Source: a bacterium D16-50
GTDB lineage: Bacteria; Bacillota; Clostridia; Lachnospirales; Lachnospiraceae
Direction: 5' to 3'
Length of the DNA stretch: 64,000 nucleotides
Assembly: GCA_003612485.1 (NCBI GenBank)
Contig: RAZA01000006.1
Coordinates: 124,001 to 188,000 of the forward strand
Positions 24,263 to 32,272 of this stretch are shown piece by piece. The notes below the pieces were generated by a model. The model had not been told where the DNA came from. It worked only from the letters and a program-made list of their open reading frames with translations, and did no database searches. Numbering within the stretch: the stretch's first letter is position 1; each line of letters begins with the position of its first letter. The position numbers and the translations under genes are program-made.

Positions 24263-27058
24263 CTATGTGAGACATGTGCCTACGGTGAGTTTTACAGTCA
24301 TCCGTTCCTTCAGGATCCCATCGTCCAAAATGAAACAGATAGAGTATTCGCCCTGCTGGTCTTCGCAAGGAGTCCAGCTGAAAATTCCCCGCTTTTCATC
24401 GAAGACAGCTCCCTTGGGCAGGTTTTCGCAGGATAAGGTCAGGGGAATTTTTTTGCCCCGTACACTGTAGTTTTTCCGGGCTGTCTGCTCGTTGTAGATT
24501 ATGCCGGTATCTGCATCCTGAGCCACATTGCTGGCGGGATTGCGGGGAATCAGCGTCAGGCTGAAAGCCTCCTTGGGGGCGGCATACTGCGGGGCCACAG
24601 GACGAAGGAAGGGCCGGTGGACCGTCAGCGGAAGGGGATAGGCGTCGGTGTCTATGGGATAGGCATATCCGGTTTCCGCGCAGGGCACGGTGGGATAGGG
24701 GTAAAGGCTGTCCGAAGGCGTGCCCGGGGCGGGGGCGTTGATTTCTATTTCCGCGATATCCTCTTGTCCGATGCTGTGGGCGGGGCCGTGGCTTCCCTGC
24801 AGCTTAAGAGGCTTCAAAAGGGAAAGTCCCGTTACTTTTGTGGTGAAATAGGGCTGTTCCGGCACGTTCTCCCGATTGGTATGTCTTCTGTAGCTGTGGG
24901 TCACTGCGGCTATGGGGGCTATGCCGGGGGCGCAGAAAGCCTCGATTCCGTCCAAGGTTATGTCACATGCATCGTCGAACACACATACATGCCTGCCGTC
25001 GGGAACCTTGCAGGAAAAGCGTATGTTTCGCAGGGTCAGCCCGTCCACATGCTTTGCGAAAAGGCCGTAGGCAGGTAGGATGCCCCAATTGCTGGGCTCC
25101 GGGTATACTTCGGGAAGCTCAGGCACGTTGTAGGGATCGTCCCGCCAGCAGCAGGCCTCTTTGTCCCAGTCGGCACGGGGCAAAAGGCCTTCGTTTTTTA
25201 AAAAGAAGCCGTTTACCAGCCAAGGGAGATTCTGGACATGCTCTTTTGCGTAGAACTGGGAATAACTCCATTCCGTGTTCAGCTGCCGCTGTTCCACGGC
25301 GTGCTCCATGGTTAGGCCGCCTCTGTATTCCACCTGAACGTTTTCCAGCACCACGTTTTTGATGTGGGAGTCGGTGAGCCCCATGAGCAAAATGGGGTAG
25401 CGGGGATCCGCATTGGTGACGGTCACATTGCGAATCAGGATATTGGATAGAGAAGCCATCTTGGAACTGCCGATGCCGTTGGCGTACAAGGGCAGATCTT
25501 TTTTAGGGATCTCTCTGGAAAAGTCCGTCTCGTAGCTGCCGGCAGGGCATGTGGGGGGAGCCGTTTTGGAGAAAGGGCACTCCGCAAGGAGGGGAGCATA
25601 TTCGGAAAGGCTTCCCTGAGGAGGATTCTGGGCGGCAAAGGGCCGGGAGACGGCGGGCTGCCAGACCCGCAGATAGAACCGTCCGTCTCGCTCCTCATAA
25701 TTTGCGGGATTGGGTTCCACGGGATTTTCGCCGTCTACGATCTCGAAAAAGGAATGCCCGTCCACGGTGACGGTTTTGGTCCGGTTATAATGGGGAGCGT
25801 ATCTGGCGGCAGGGAAGCAGGCATAGTCTTCCCGGCGGGGAATCACCCAGTTTTTGCTGTCCAGACGGATGCTGTCGCCGGAGGGAGGATATTCCGTGGA
25901 GGAGCCGTAACCGGTGACGGGAAACCGTCCCCGATCCCCTGCCCGAAGGAAGATGGGGGAGCTGGATACATTGTCCAGACAGCAGTCCTCAAAGATTACG
26001 TCCGTCAGGGAGGAACAGTCCACCGCTTCCAGACAGAAGCCTCTGGAGCGATGGAAGTTTACCCGCCTCACGGTGATCTGATGATAGCCGCAGGTGCTTT
26101 CCGTGCCCAGCTTCACCCTTCCGGTGGGGCCGCAGCGGTCTGCCGCCGCCAGCTTGTCCTGAGTGTATTCCCCGGCGTACACGCTGCCGGCATCATATCC
26201 GCTGACAGTGCAATCTTCGATCAGAACATTGGTCAAAGGCTTGAAGACTCCGGCCCCGAAGGAGGCCTTCAGGCAGATTCCGTCGTCCGTAAGGGAGTTG
26301 CAGAGGGTATGCCGCACCGTCACGTCCCGGCAGCAGTCTATGTCGAAGGCGTCTCTGGTGGTGTCCACCAGCAAATGCTCCGCATACAGATTTTCGCAGC
26401 CTTCGGCTATGATGGCGAAATGGCCCCCTATGGTAATGGAAAAGTCCTTGAGGACAATGTTCCGGCACCGGACCAGAGCAAGGCCTTTGTTGCCGAACCA
26501 TTCGCCCTGATGGCCCCTTGCCTCTCTGTCCGTGGGCTCCGGCGGATCCCCGCCCTGCAGGACATACTCCAGAATGCCGCTTTCGGGGTCGAAGCGCCCT
26601 CCGGTAAACAGCCCCTGACCGTAGATCATGATGTTTTCCAGATTGGCCCCGTACACAAGACTGTTGGCAAAGTAAGAATGGCCGTGATCTTGTATTCCCA
26701 CATAGGGATTGGCCTCCGGCTCGTCATAATTACCGCCCTCCCCGGTCTGTTTTTCATAGGAACGGCGGATGTCTGTCTTTGCGGCGGAGATGACGGAGCC
26801 GTTTTCCAGATAAAGGTTCACATTGCTGGCCAGCCGGATGGTATAGGTGTAAAAGGTTCCCGCGGGGAATACCACGGTGCCTCCGTGAAGGGAGGCGGCC
26901 AAAATGGCGCTGTTGATAGCGCGGGCGTTGTCCGCGGGGGTGGCCTGAGGGGATGCCCCGAAGTCCGTTATAGGAAAAATGGAATCTTTTGATAGAGCTT
27001 CAGGCCTGACGGAAGCGCCGGTGGCCTCCAGAATGCTGTCTGTTGTCTTGTTTAACAT
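24263..27058 (-). CDS. GH28-like right-handed beta-helix glycosidase, cytoplasmic
   Basis: The 931-residue protein opens with the Pro-rich helix cap motif ITDFGASPQATPADNARAIN, then VVFPAGTFYTYTIRL, as in polygalacturonase-like beta-helix enzymes. Around residues 233-258 are RDAFDIDCCRDV and TDDGICLK, the expected positions of GH28 catalytic aspartates; successive coils (NVLIEDCTVSG, ITVRRVNFHR, DVIFEDCCLDN) follow. The last ~110 residues look like an Ig/putative cadherin-like fold (LPKGAVFDEKRGIFSWTP). No signal peptide is present, so it should act on imported oligosaccharides. The ATG follows GGGAGG. Substrate (pectic or other) is uncertain. Confidence 0.75.
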   Translation of the reverse strand: MLNKTTDSILEATGASVRPEALSKDSIFPITDFGASPQATPADNARAINSAILAASLHGGTVVFPAGTFYTYTIRLASNVNLYLENGSVISAAKTDIRRSYEKQTGEGGNYDEPEANPYVGIQDHGHSYFANSLVYGANLENIMIYGQGLFTGGRFDPESGILEYVLQGGDPPEPTDREARGHQGEWFGNKGLALVRCRNIVLKDFSITIGGHFAIIAEGCENLYAEHLLVDTTRDAFDIDCCRDVTVRHTLCNSLTDDGICLKASFGAGVFKPLTNVLIEDCTVSGYDAGSVYAGEYTQDKLAAADRCGPTGRVKLGTESTCGYHQITVRRVNFHRSRGFCLEAVDCSSLTDVIFEDCCLDNVSSSPIFLRAGDRGRFPVTGYGSSTEYPPSGDSIRLDSKNWVIPRREDYACFPAARYAPHYNRTKTVTVDGHSFFEIVDGENPVEPNPANYEERDGRFYLRVWQPAVSRPFAAQNPPQGSLSEYAPLLAECPFSKTAPPTCPAGSYETDFSREIPKKDLPLYANGIGSSKMASLSNILIRNVTVTNADPRYPILLMGLTDSHIKNVVLENVQVEYRGGLTMEHAVEQRQLNTEWSYSQFYAKEHVQNLPWLVNGFFLKNEGLLPRADWDKEACCWRDDPYNVPELPEVYPEPSNWGILPAYGLFAKHVDGLTLRNIRFSCKVPDGRHVCVFDDACDITLDGIEAFCAPGIAPIAAVTHSYRRHTNRENVPEQPYFTTKVTGLSLLKPLKLQGSHGPAHSIGQEDIAEIEINAPAPGTPSDSLYPYPTVPCAETGYAYPIDTDAYPLPLTVHRPFLRPVAPQYAAPKEAFSLTLIPRNPASNVAQDADTGIIYNEQTARKNYSVRGKKIPLTLSCENLPKGAVFDEKRGIFSWTPCEDQQGEYSICFILDDGILKERMTVKLTVGTCLT

Positions 27059-27157
27059 AAGTATGCCTCCCTGCCCGTTTTCGCGGGCAACTTCGCCTTT
27101 GCAGGCGCTGCGGCGCACATGGAATCAGAAGTCGAAACAGTGCCCTTTTGTTTCGAT

Positions 27158-27186
27158 ATTTTACCATATCCTCAGCCCTGCTTCAA
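27158..27186 (-). promoter_or_regulatory. Sigma-A promoter of the GH28-like gene
   Basis: On the minus strand TTGAAG (27181-27186) and TAAAAT (27158-27163) are 17 bp apart, with TG one base before the -10. It is divergent from the fatty acid synthesis promoter, whose -35 is only 38 bp away. Confidence 0.6.
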
Positions 27187-27223
27187 CGCCGGAAGCGAAA
27201 AAGGCTTTTTTACAAAATGGCTC

Positions 27224-27252
27224 TTGACATTTTTGCATAGTGGGGTTATCAT
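27224..27252 (+). promoter_or_regulatory. Sigma-A promoter of the fatty acid synthesis operon
   Basis: TTGACA (27224-27229) and TATCAT (27247-27252) are separated by 17 bp. The predicted start near 27259 falls at the left edge of the inverted-repeat operator. Confidence 0.75.
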
Positions 27253-27256
27253 GCAA

Positions 27257-27295
27257 AATAGTTTGATAGTCAAATATATTGAATATCAAACTATT
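27257..27295. promoter_or_regulatory. FabT-like operator over the fab transcription start
   Basis: A 12-bp arm at 27257-27268 is perfectly inverted at 27284-27295. Within it, TTTGATAGTCAAA (27262-27274) has the TTTGA/TCAAA symmetry of FabT (MarR-family) sites in streptococci, and a second related box lies at 27278-27290. Its place at the start site predicts repression. The MarR gene at the operon's end is the likely regulator. Confidence 0.65.
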
Positions 27296-27409
27296 AGAGA
27301 GCCGAATCATATCATATAGTATTCAAAGCTATGTGATGGCTTCTCCGTCTGCCATGAGATGAGAGGCGGGGGAATACAAGAAAATTGTTGAGAAGAAGGA
27401 GAGAAAGGT

Positions 27410-27643
27410 ATGTTTGACAGATTGAAGGCGGTTATTGAGGAAAAGCTGAATGCGGAGGGTGTTGAGATCACCGAAAAGACGGATTTCAAGGAGGATCTGA
27501 ACGCGGACTCCCTTGATTTGTTTGAACTGGTTATGGCTCTGGAGGAGGAATTCGGCACGGAGATTCCCTCGGAGGATCTGGAGAAGCTGGCCACGGTGGG
27601 AGACGTGATGGAGTATCTGGAGAATAAGGGCGTGGAGATGTAA
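27410..27643 (+). CDS. acpP: Acyl carrier protein
   Basis: The 77-residue acidic protein has the phosphopantetheine attachment motif ADSLDLFELVMALEEEFG (Ser near residue 36) and the usual four-helix length. It carries acyl chains in type II fatty acid synthesis. It is the first gene of the fab operon, followed after 46 bp by fabK; a leader of about 150 bases with the operator precedes it. Confidence 0.95.
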   Translation: MFDRLKAVIEEKLNAEGVEITEKTDFKEDLNADSLDLFELVMALEEEFGTEIPSEDLEKLATVGDVMEYLENKGVEM

Positions 27644-27689
27644 AAAGGCCGCTTTTGAGGCGCTGTCTGGCGTAAGGAGGTATGATGCC

Positions 27690-28628
27690 ATGAAAACGAG
27701 AATTACAGAGCTTTTGGAGATCGAATATCCTTTGATTCAGGGCGGCATGGCTTGGGTGGCGGAATATCACTTGGCATCGGCGGTGTCCGAGGCCGGAGGA
27801 CTGGGCATCATCGGTGCAGGCGGGGCTCCGGCGGAGTTTGTGAGAGAGCAGATACGCAAGACCAGAGCCGTCACGAACAAGCCCTTCGGGCTGAACATCA
27901 TGCTGATGAACCCGGAGGCCGATGCCATTGCCAAGGTGGCCGCGGAGGAAGGGGTGAAGGTGGTGACCACCGGAGCCGGCAATCCCGGCAAGTATATGAA
28001 AATGTGGAAAGAAGCGGGCGTGAGGGTGATTCCTGTGGTGGCCAGCGTGGCCATGGCCAGAATGATGGAGCGGGCCGGCGCCGACGGGGTGGTGGCCGAG
28101 GGCATGGAGTCCGGCGGGCATATCGGCTCCGCCACCACCATGACGCTGGTGCCTCAGGTGGCCGATGCGGTGGAGATTCCGGTCATTGCCGCCGGCGGCA
28201 TAGCTGACGGGCGGGGCTTCGCTGCTGCTTTCATGCTGGGTGCGGAAGGAGTCCAGATAGGGACCCGCTTCGTAGTGGCAAAAGAGTCCATAGTCCATGA
28301 CAACTATAAGAAAAAGATCATCGCCGCCAGAGACATCGATTCGGAAGTGACCGGAATGAGCCACGGCCATCCGGTGCGGCAGCTCAGGAACCAGATGACC
28401 AGAGAATACCTGAAGCTGGAGAAGGCGGGGGCGTCCTTCGAGGAGCTGGAGCAGCTGACTCTGGGAGCCCTGCGCAAAGCAGTGGTAGAGGGAGACGCGG
28501 TGAACGGGACTCTGATGGCCGGCCAGATTGCCGGGCTGGTGAAGGAGGAGCAGTCCTGCCGGGAGATGGTGGAGGAGATCATGGAGCAGGCGGAAGCGCT
28601 GCTGGGGCATAATCGGAGAGAGGTGTGA
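27690..28628 (+). CDS. fabK: Enoyl-ACP reductase FabK
   Basis: This 312-residue flavoprotein of the nitronate monooxygenase/FabK fold has PLIQGGMAWVAEYHLASAV, GGLGIIGAGG, NKPFGLNIML and the FMN phosphate motif GMESGGHIGS. Its place between acpP and fabD marks it as the enoyl-ACP reductase of chain elongation rather than a nitronate monooxygenase. No fabI is seen, so this operon depends on FabK, which is insensitive to triclosan in other species. AAGGAGG precedes the ATG. Only 2 bp separate it from fabD. Confidence 0.93.
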   Translation: MKTRITELLEIEYPLIQGGMAWVAEYHLASAVSEAGGLGIIGAGGAPAEFVREQIRKTRAVTNKPFGLNIMLMNPEADAIAKVAAEEGVKVVTTGAGNPGKYMKMWKEAGVRVIPVVASVAMARMMERAGADGVVAEGMESGGHIGSATTMTLVPQVADAVEIPVIAAGGIADGRGFAAAFMLGAEGVQIGTRFVVAKESIVHDNYKKKIIAARDIDSEVTGMSHGHPVRQLRNQMTREYLKLEKAGASFEELEQLTLGALRKAVVEGDAVNGTLMAGQIAGLVKEEQSCREMVEEIMEQAEALLGHNRREV

Positions 28629-28630
28629 GC

Positions 28631-29551
28631 ATGGGTAAGACGGCGTTTATTTTTCCGGGACAAGGCGCCCAGTACTGTGGTATGGGCAAGGACTTTTATG
28701 AGTCCTTTGAGACGGCGCGGAAGCTGTATACAATTGCGGAGGAGGCCACGGGGCTGGATGTAAAGAAGCTTTGCTTCGAGAAGGATGACAGGCTTGATAT
28801 AACCGAGTACACTCAGATCGCCATGCTTGCCACGGAGGTGGCCATACTGAAGGTGATGGAGGAGCAGGGGTTTCGCGCGGACTGTGCCGCAGGCCTGAGC
28901 CTTGGAGAGTATGGGGCGCTGGCGGCGGCAGAGGTGATGGAGCTGCCCCAGCTGTTTCGGCTCATACGCTGCAGGGGAATCTATATGCAGGAGGCCTATC
29001 CCACGGGGGGAGCTATGACGGCGGTTCTGGGGCTGGACGCGGAGACAGTGGGCAGGATCTGTGAAGAGACCTCCGGCATCGTGAGCATTGCCAACGATAA
29101 CTGCCCCGGACAGATCGTGATCACCGGGGAGGCGGAGGCGGTGGAAGCGGCTTCGGCCAAGCTGGCGGAGGCCGGGGCCAAGCGGTGCGTGCCTCTGAAG
29201 GTCAGCGGTCCCTTTCATTCCTGCCTGCTTGCGGGAGCAGGGGAAAAACTTGCGGCCCAGCTGGAGGAAGTGGCAGTAAAGGAGCCGAAGATTCCCTACA
29301 TATGCAATGCGGAGGCTGTCTATGTGCGGGAGAGCGCTCCTATAAAGAAGCTTTTGGCCATGCAGGTGTCCGGCACCGTGAGATGGCGGGAGACCATGGA
29401 GCTGATGATTGCCAATGGAGTAGACACTTTCATCGAGATCGGGCCGGGGAAAACCTTGGCGGGATTCCTCAAGAGGATCAGCCGGGACGTGAAGGTGGTC
29501 AGCGTGGGCACGGTGCAGGAGCTGGAGGCGGCCAAGAGCCTTTTGTCGTAG
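28631..29551 (+). CDS. fabD: Malonyl-CoA:ACP transacylase
   Basis: The 306-residue protein shows FPGQGAQYCGMGKDF, the nucleophile elbow GLSLGEYGAL (Ser) and GPFHS with the catalytic His. It loads malonyl groups onto ACP. The ATG at 28631 is chosen over GTG 28625 because GGAGAGAGG is then at proper distance and the family starts here (MGKTAFIFPGQG). It almost abuts fabK, and a 139-bp gap with no visible gene or terminator separates it from fabG. Confidence 0.95.
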   Translation: MGKTAFIFPGQGAQYCGMGKDFYESFETARKLYTIAEEATGLDVKKLCFEKDDRLDITEYTQIAMLATEVAILKVMEEQGFRADCAAGLSLGEYGALAAAEVMELPQLFRLIRCRGIYMQEAYPTGGAMTAVLGLDAETVGRICEETSGIVSIANDNCPGQIVITGEAEAVEAASAKLAEAGAKRCVPLKVSGPFHSCLLAGAGEKLAAQLEEVAVKEPKIPYICNAEAVYVRESAPIKKLLAMQVSGTVRWRETMELMIANGVDTFIEIGPGKTLAGFLKRISRDVKVVSVGTVQELEAAKSLLS

Positions 29552-29690
29552 GGGCGTGAGACGGATTTTGTCTGCAGGGGCAGATATGCTCTTGCAGGGG
29601 AGGAAATAGATCGGGGCGGATGTGAAAAGAACCCATGGCATGGAGTTCTTTAGAAGGATCCGCAAGACGGAAGCTTAAAGGGTGGTGGAT

Positions 29691-30461
29691 ATGGAAGAGG
29701 AAACAGTAAGCACAAAGGAGCTGGAGGGCAGAGTGGCTCTGGTGACAGGGGCCAGCCGGGGAATCGGCAGGGCCGTGGCTCAGAGGCTGGCCCGGATGGG
29801 CGCTACGGTGCTGGTGAATTATAACGGTTCTTTAGACCGCGCCATGGAGGTGGTGCAGGAGATTCAGGAGGCCGGGGGACGCGGAGAGGCTATCTGCTGC
29901 GATGTGTCCGACTATGGCGCATGCGGCAGGATGGCGGAGGAAATCATCAAAAAATATGCGCATGTGGACATTTTGGTAAACAATGCCGGCGTCACCAGAG
30001 ATAATCTGATTCTGCGTATGTCGGAGGAAGAGTACGACAAGGTGCTGGATACGAATCTGAAGGGAGCCTTCAATACCATCCGGCATTTGTCAAGGTATTT
30101 CCTGAAGCAGAGGGGCGGAAATATTATCAATATATCGTCTGTGTCCGGGGTGACGGGCAACGCGGGGCAGGCGAATTATTCCGCATCCAAGGCGGGGCTC
30201 ATCGGGCTGACCAAGAGCGTGGCAAGGGAGCTTGCAGGCAAAGGAGTCAGAGTCAATGCGGTGGCGCCGGGCTTTATCGAGACGGAAATGACACAGGCGC
30301 TGCCGGAAAAGGCGAGGGAAGCGGCCGTGGCGTCCATTCCGGCGGGAAGGATGGGAACCGTGGAGGACGTGGCCCGTCTGGTGGCATTTCTGGCCGGAAA
30401 GGGTGCGGACTATATTACGGGACAAGTGATCTGTGTGGACGGCGGCATGACCTGCGCGTGA
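29691..30461 (+). CDS. fabG: 3-oxoacyl-ACP reductase
   Basis: The 256-residue short-chain dehydrogenase has the NADPH motif GASRGIGRAVA, NNAG, the catalytic YSASK and the C-terminal YITGQVICVDGGM. A short N-terminal extension (MEEETVSTKELEGR) precedes the fold. It performs the first reduction of each elongation cycle. I prefer ATG 29691 to the GTG codons at 29682/29685 because AAAGGGTGG overlaps them. Next gene fabF starts after 84 bp. Confidence 0.94.
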   Translation: MEEETVSTKELEGRVALVTGASRGIGRAVAQRLARMGATVLVNYNGSLDRAMEVVQEIQEAGGRGEAICCDVSDYGACGRMAEEIIKKYAHVDILVNNAGVTRDNLILRMSEEEYDKVLDTNLKGAFNTIRHLSRYFLKQRGGNIINISSVSGVTGNAGQANYSASKAGLIGLTKSVARELAGKGVRVNAVAPGFIETEMTQALPEKAREAAVASIPAGRMGTVEDVARLVAFLAGKGADYITGQVICVDGGMTCA

Positions 30462-30545
30462 CGTAGGGAGAGGCAGACCTTAGAACCTTGATCCAGCGCA
30501 GGAGTATGGAGCGGGAATGAAAAAAGGCAGGAGTTGGAGACGAAG

Positions 30546-31778
30546 ATGAGGAGAAGAGTGGTGATTACGGGCATGGGCGCGGTGACGCCCATCGGCATCG
30601 GCGTGGAGGAGTTTTGGGCCGGCATTCAGGAGGAGAGAATCGGCTTCGGACCGATTACAAGCTTTGACGCATCCGGCTACAAGTGCAGGCTTGCGGCAGA
30701 GGTCAAGGGGTTCGAGCCGGAAAAGTACATGGATAAGAAGGCAGCCAGACGCATGGAGCCTTTCTGCCGGTATGCGGTGGCTGCGGCAGGGGAGGCCATG
30801 GCGGATGCGGGGCTGAACATGGAGAAGGAGGACGCTTATAGGATAGGCTGCTGCGTAGGCAGCGGCATCGGGAGCCTGCAGGCCATGGAGAGAGAGTATG
30901 CCAGACTGACGGAGAAGGGGCCCGGCAGGGTGAGTCCCCTTTTCGTGCCCATGATGATATCCAACATGGCGGCGGGCAACGTGAGCATTGCCTTCGGCCT
31001 GAAGGGCAAGAGCCTCAATGTGGTCACGGCCTGCGCCAGCGGCACCCATTCCATCGGGGAGGCATTTCGATCTATTCAGTACGGTGAGCTGGACGCCTGC
31101 GTGGCCGGCGGCGCGGAGGGGGCCGTGACGCCTCTGGGCATCGCAGGCTTCTGCGCGCTGAACGCGCTGTCGGAGAGTCAGGATCCTCGTAGATGCTCCA
31201 TTCCCTTCGACAAGGACAGAAGCGGATTTGTCATGGGCGAGGGAGCGGGAATCGTGGTTTTGGAGGAACTGGAGCACGCGAAGGCAAGAGGGGCTCATGT
31301 CTACGGGGAGGTGCTGGGCTACGGCTGCAGCTCCGATGCCTATCATATCACTTCCCCCGCGGAGGACGGTTCCGGCGCGGCCAGAGCCATGAGCAATGCG
31401 CTGGAGGACGGCGGTATAAGGCCGGAGCAGCTGACCTACATCAACGCCCACGGGACAGCCACCCATCTCAATGATTTGTTCGAGACCAGAGCCATCAAGC
31501 TGGCGTTCGGGAGCCATGCGGCCAGTCTTAAGATCAATTCAACCAAGTCCATGATCGGGCATCTTCTGGGCGCGGCGGGCGCGGTGGAGTTCATCGCCTG
31601 CGCGAAGCAGGTGCAGGAGGGCTATATCCATAGGACGGTGGGGCTTCTTGAGTCGGAGGAGGAACTGGATCTGAACTACTGCCGGGAAAGCTATCGGGAG
31701 CAGGTGCCCTACGCCCTCAGTAATTCGCTGGGCTTCGGGGGACATAATGCCAGTATTTTGATGGGACGATATGAATAA
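30546..31778 (+). CDS. fabF: Beta-ketoacyl-ACP synthase II
   Basis: The 410-residue condensing enzyme carries the full Cys-His-His triad: TACASGTHSIGEA (Cys near 161), NAHGTATHLND and TKSMIGHLLGAAGAVE. It starts MRRRVVITGMGAVTPIG, as FabF proteins do. The start at 30546 follows GGAG; an in-frame TTG at 30534 lacks this. It elongates acyl-ACP with malonyl-ACP. fabZ follows after 24 bp; accB, which many Clostridia have at this spot, is absent. Confidence 0.95.
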   Translation: MRRRVVITGMGAVTPIGIGVEEFWAGIQEERIGFGPITSFDASGYKCRLAAEVKGFEPEKYMDKKAARRMEPFCRYAVAAAGEAMADAGLNMEKEDAYRIGCCVGSGIGSLQAMEREYARLTEKGPGRVSPLFVPMMISNMAAGNVSIAFGLKGKSLNVVTACASGTHSIGEAFRSIQYGELDACVAGGAEGAVTPLGIAGFCALNALSESQDPRRCSIPFDKDRSGFVMGEGAGIVVLEELEHAKARGAHVYGEVLGYGCSSDAYHITSPAEDGSGAARAMSNALEDGGIRPEQLTYINAHGTATHLNDLFETRAIKLAFGSHAASLKINSTKSMIGHLLGAAGAVEFIACAKQVQEGYIHRTVGLLESEEELDLNYCRESYREQVPYALSNSLGFGGHNASILMGRYE

Positions 31779-31802
31779 GATTCCATAAGGGAGACAAAGG
31801 TT

Positions 31803-32231
31803 ATGTCATTGTATACGGCAAAGGAAATCATGGAAATCATTCCCCATAGGTATCCCTTTTTGTTGATAGATACCATAGAGGAGCTGGAGCCGGGGGTCCG
31901 GGGGGTAGGGCGCAAATGCGTCAGCATGAACGAGCCCTTTTTTCAGGGACATTTTCCGGGAAATCCGGTGATGCCGGGGGTTCTGATCATAGAGGCTCTG
32001 GCTCAGGTGGGGGCCGTGGCTCTATTGTCCCAGCCGGAGTGGAAGGGGCGCACCGCTTACTTCGCAGGAATAGACAAGGCCAGATTCCGGCAGAAGGTGG
32101 TGCCGGGAGACGTGCTGACCTTGGAGACAGTGATTCTCAAGGTAAAGGGCCCCGTGGGCGTGGGAAAGGCCGTGGCTGCCGTGAACGGAAAGGTGGCCGC
32201 AGAGGCGGAGCTGACCTTCGCCCTTGGATAA
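31803..32231 (+). CDS. fabZ: 3-hydroxyacyl-ACP dehydratase
   Basis: The 142-residue hotdog protein has the FabZ signature: [16 protein letters not shown], then [20 protein letters not shown] with catalytic His and Glu. It dehydrates 3-hydroxyacyl-ACP. It is followed after 41 bp by the fused carboxyltransferase gene; accC, commonly found between fabZ and accD, is missing here. Confidence 0.95.
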   Translation: MSLYTAKEIMEIIPHRYPFLLIDTIEELEPGVRGVGRKCVSMNEPFFQGHFPGNPVMPGVLIIEALAQVGAVALLSQPEWKGRTAYFAGIDKARFRQKVVPGDVLTLETVILKVKGPVGVGKAVAAVNGKVAAEAELTFALG

Positions 32232-32272
32232 AAACAGTCTCAAAAAGGAAACTGGAATTAGAGGTGAAAGAA

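Noticed and set aside
25754..26992. 412-codon plus-strand frame
   Set aside because: Antisense to the beta-helix enzyme; no recognizable domain and no start signals.
28304..29665. 453-codon minus-strand frame across fabK-fabD
   Set aside because: Antisense to two clear enzymes; typical shadow of GC-rich codon use.
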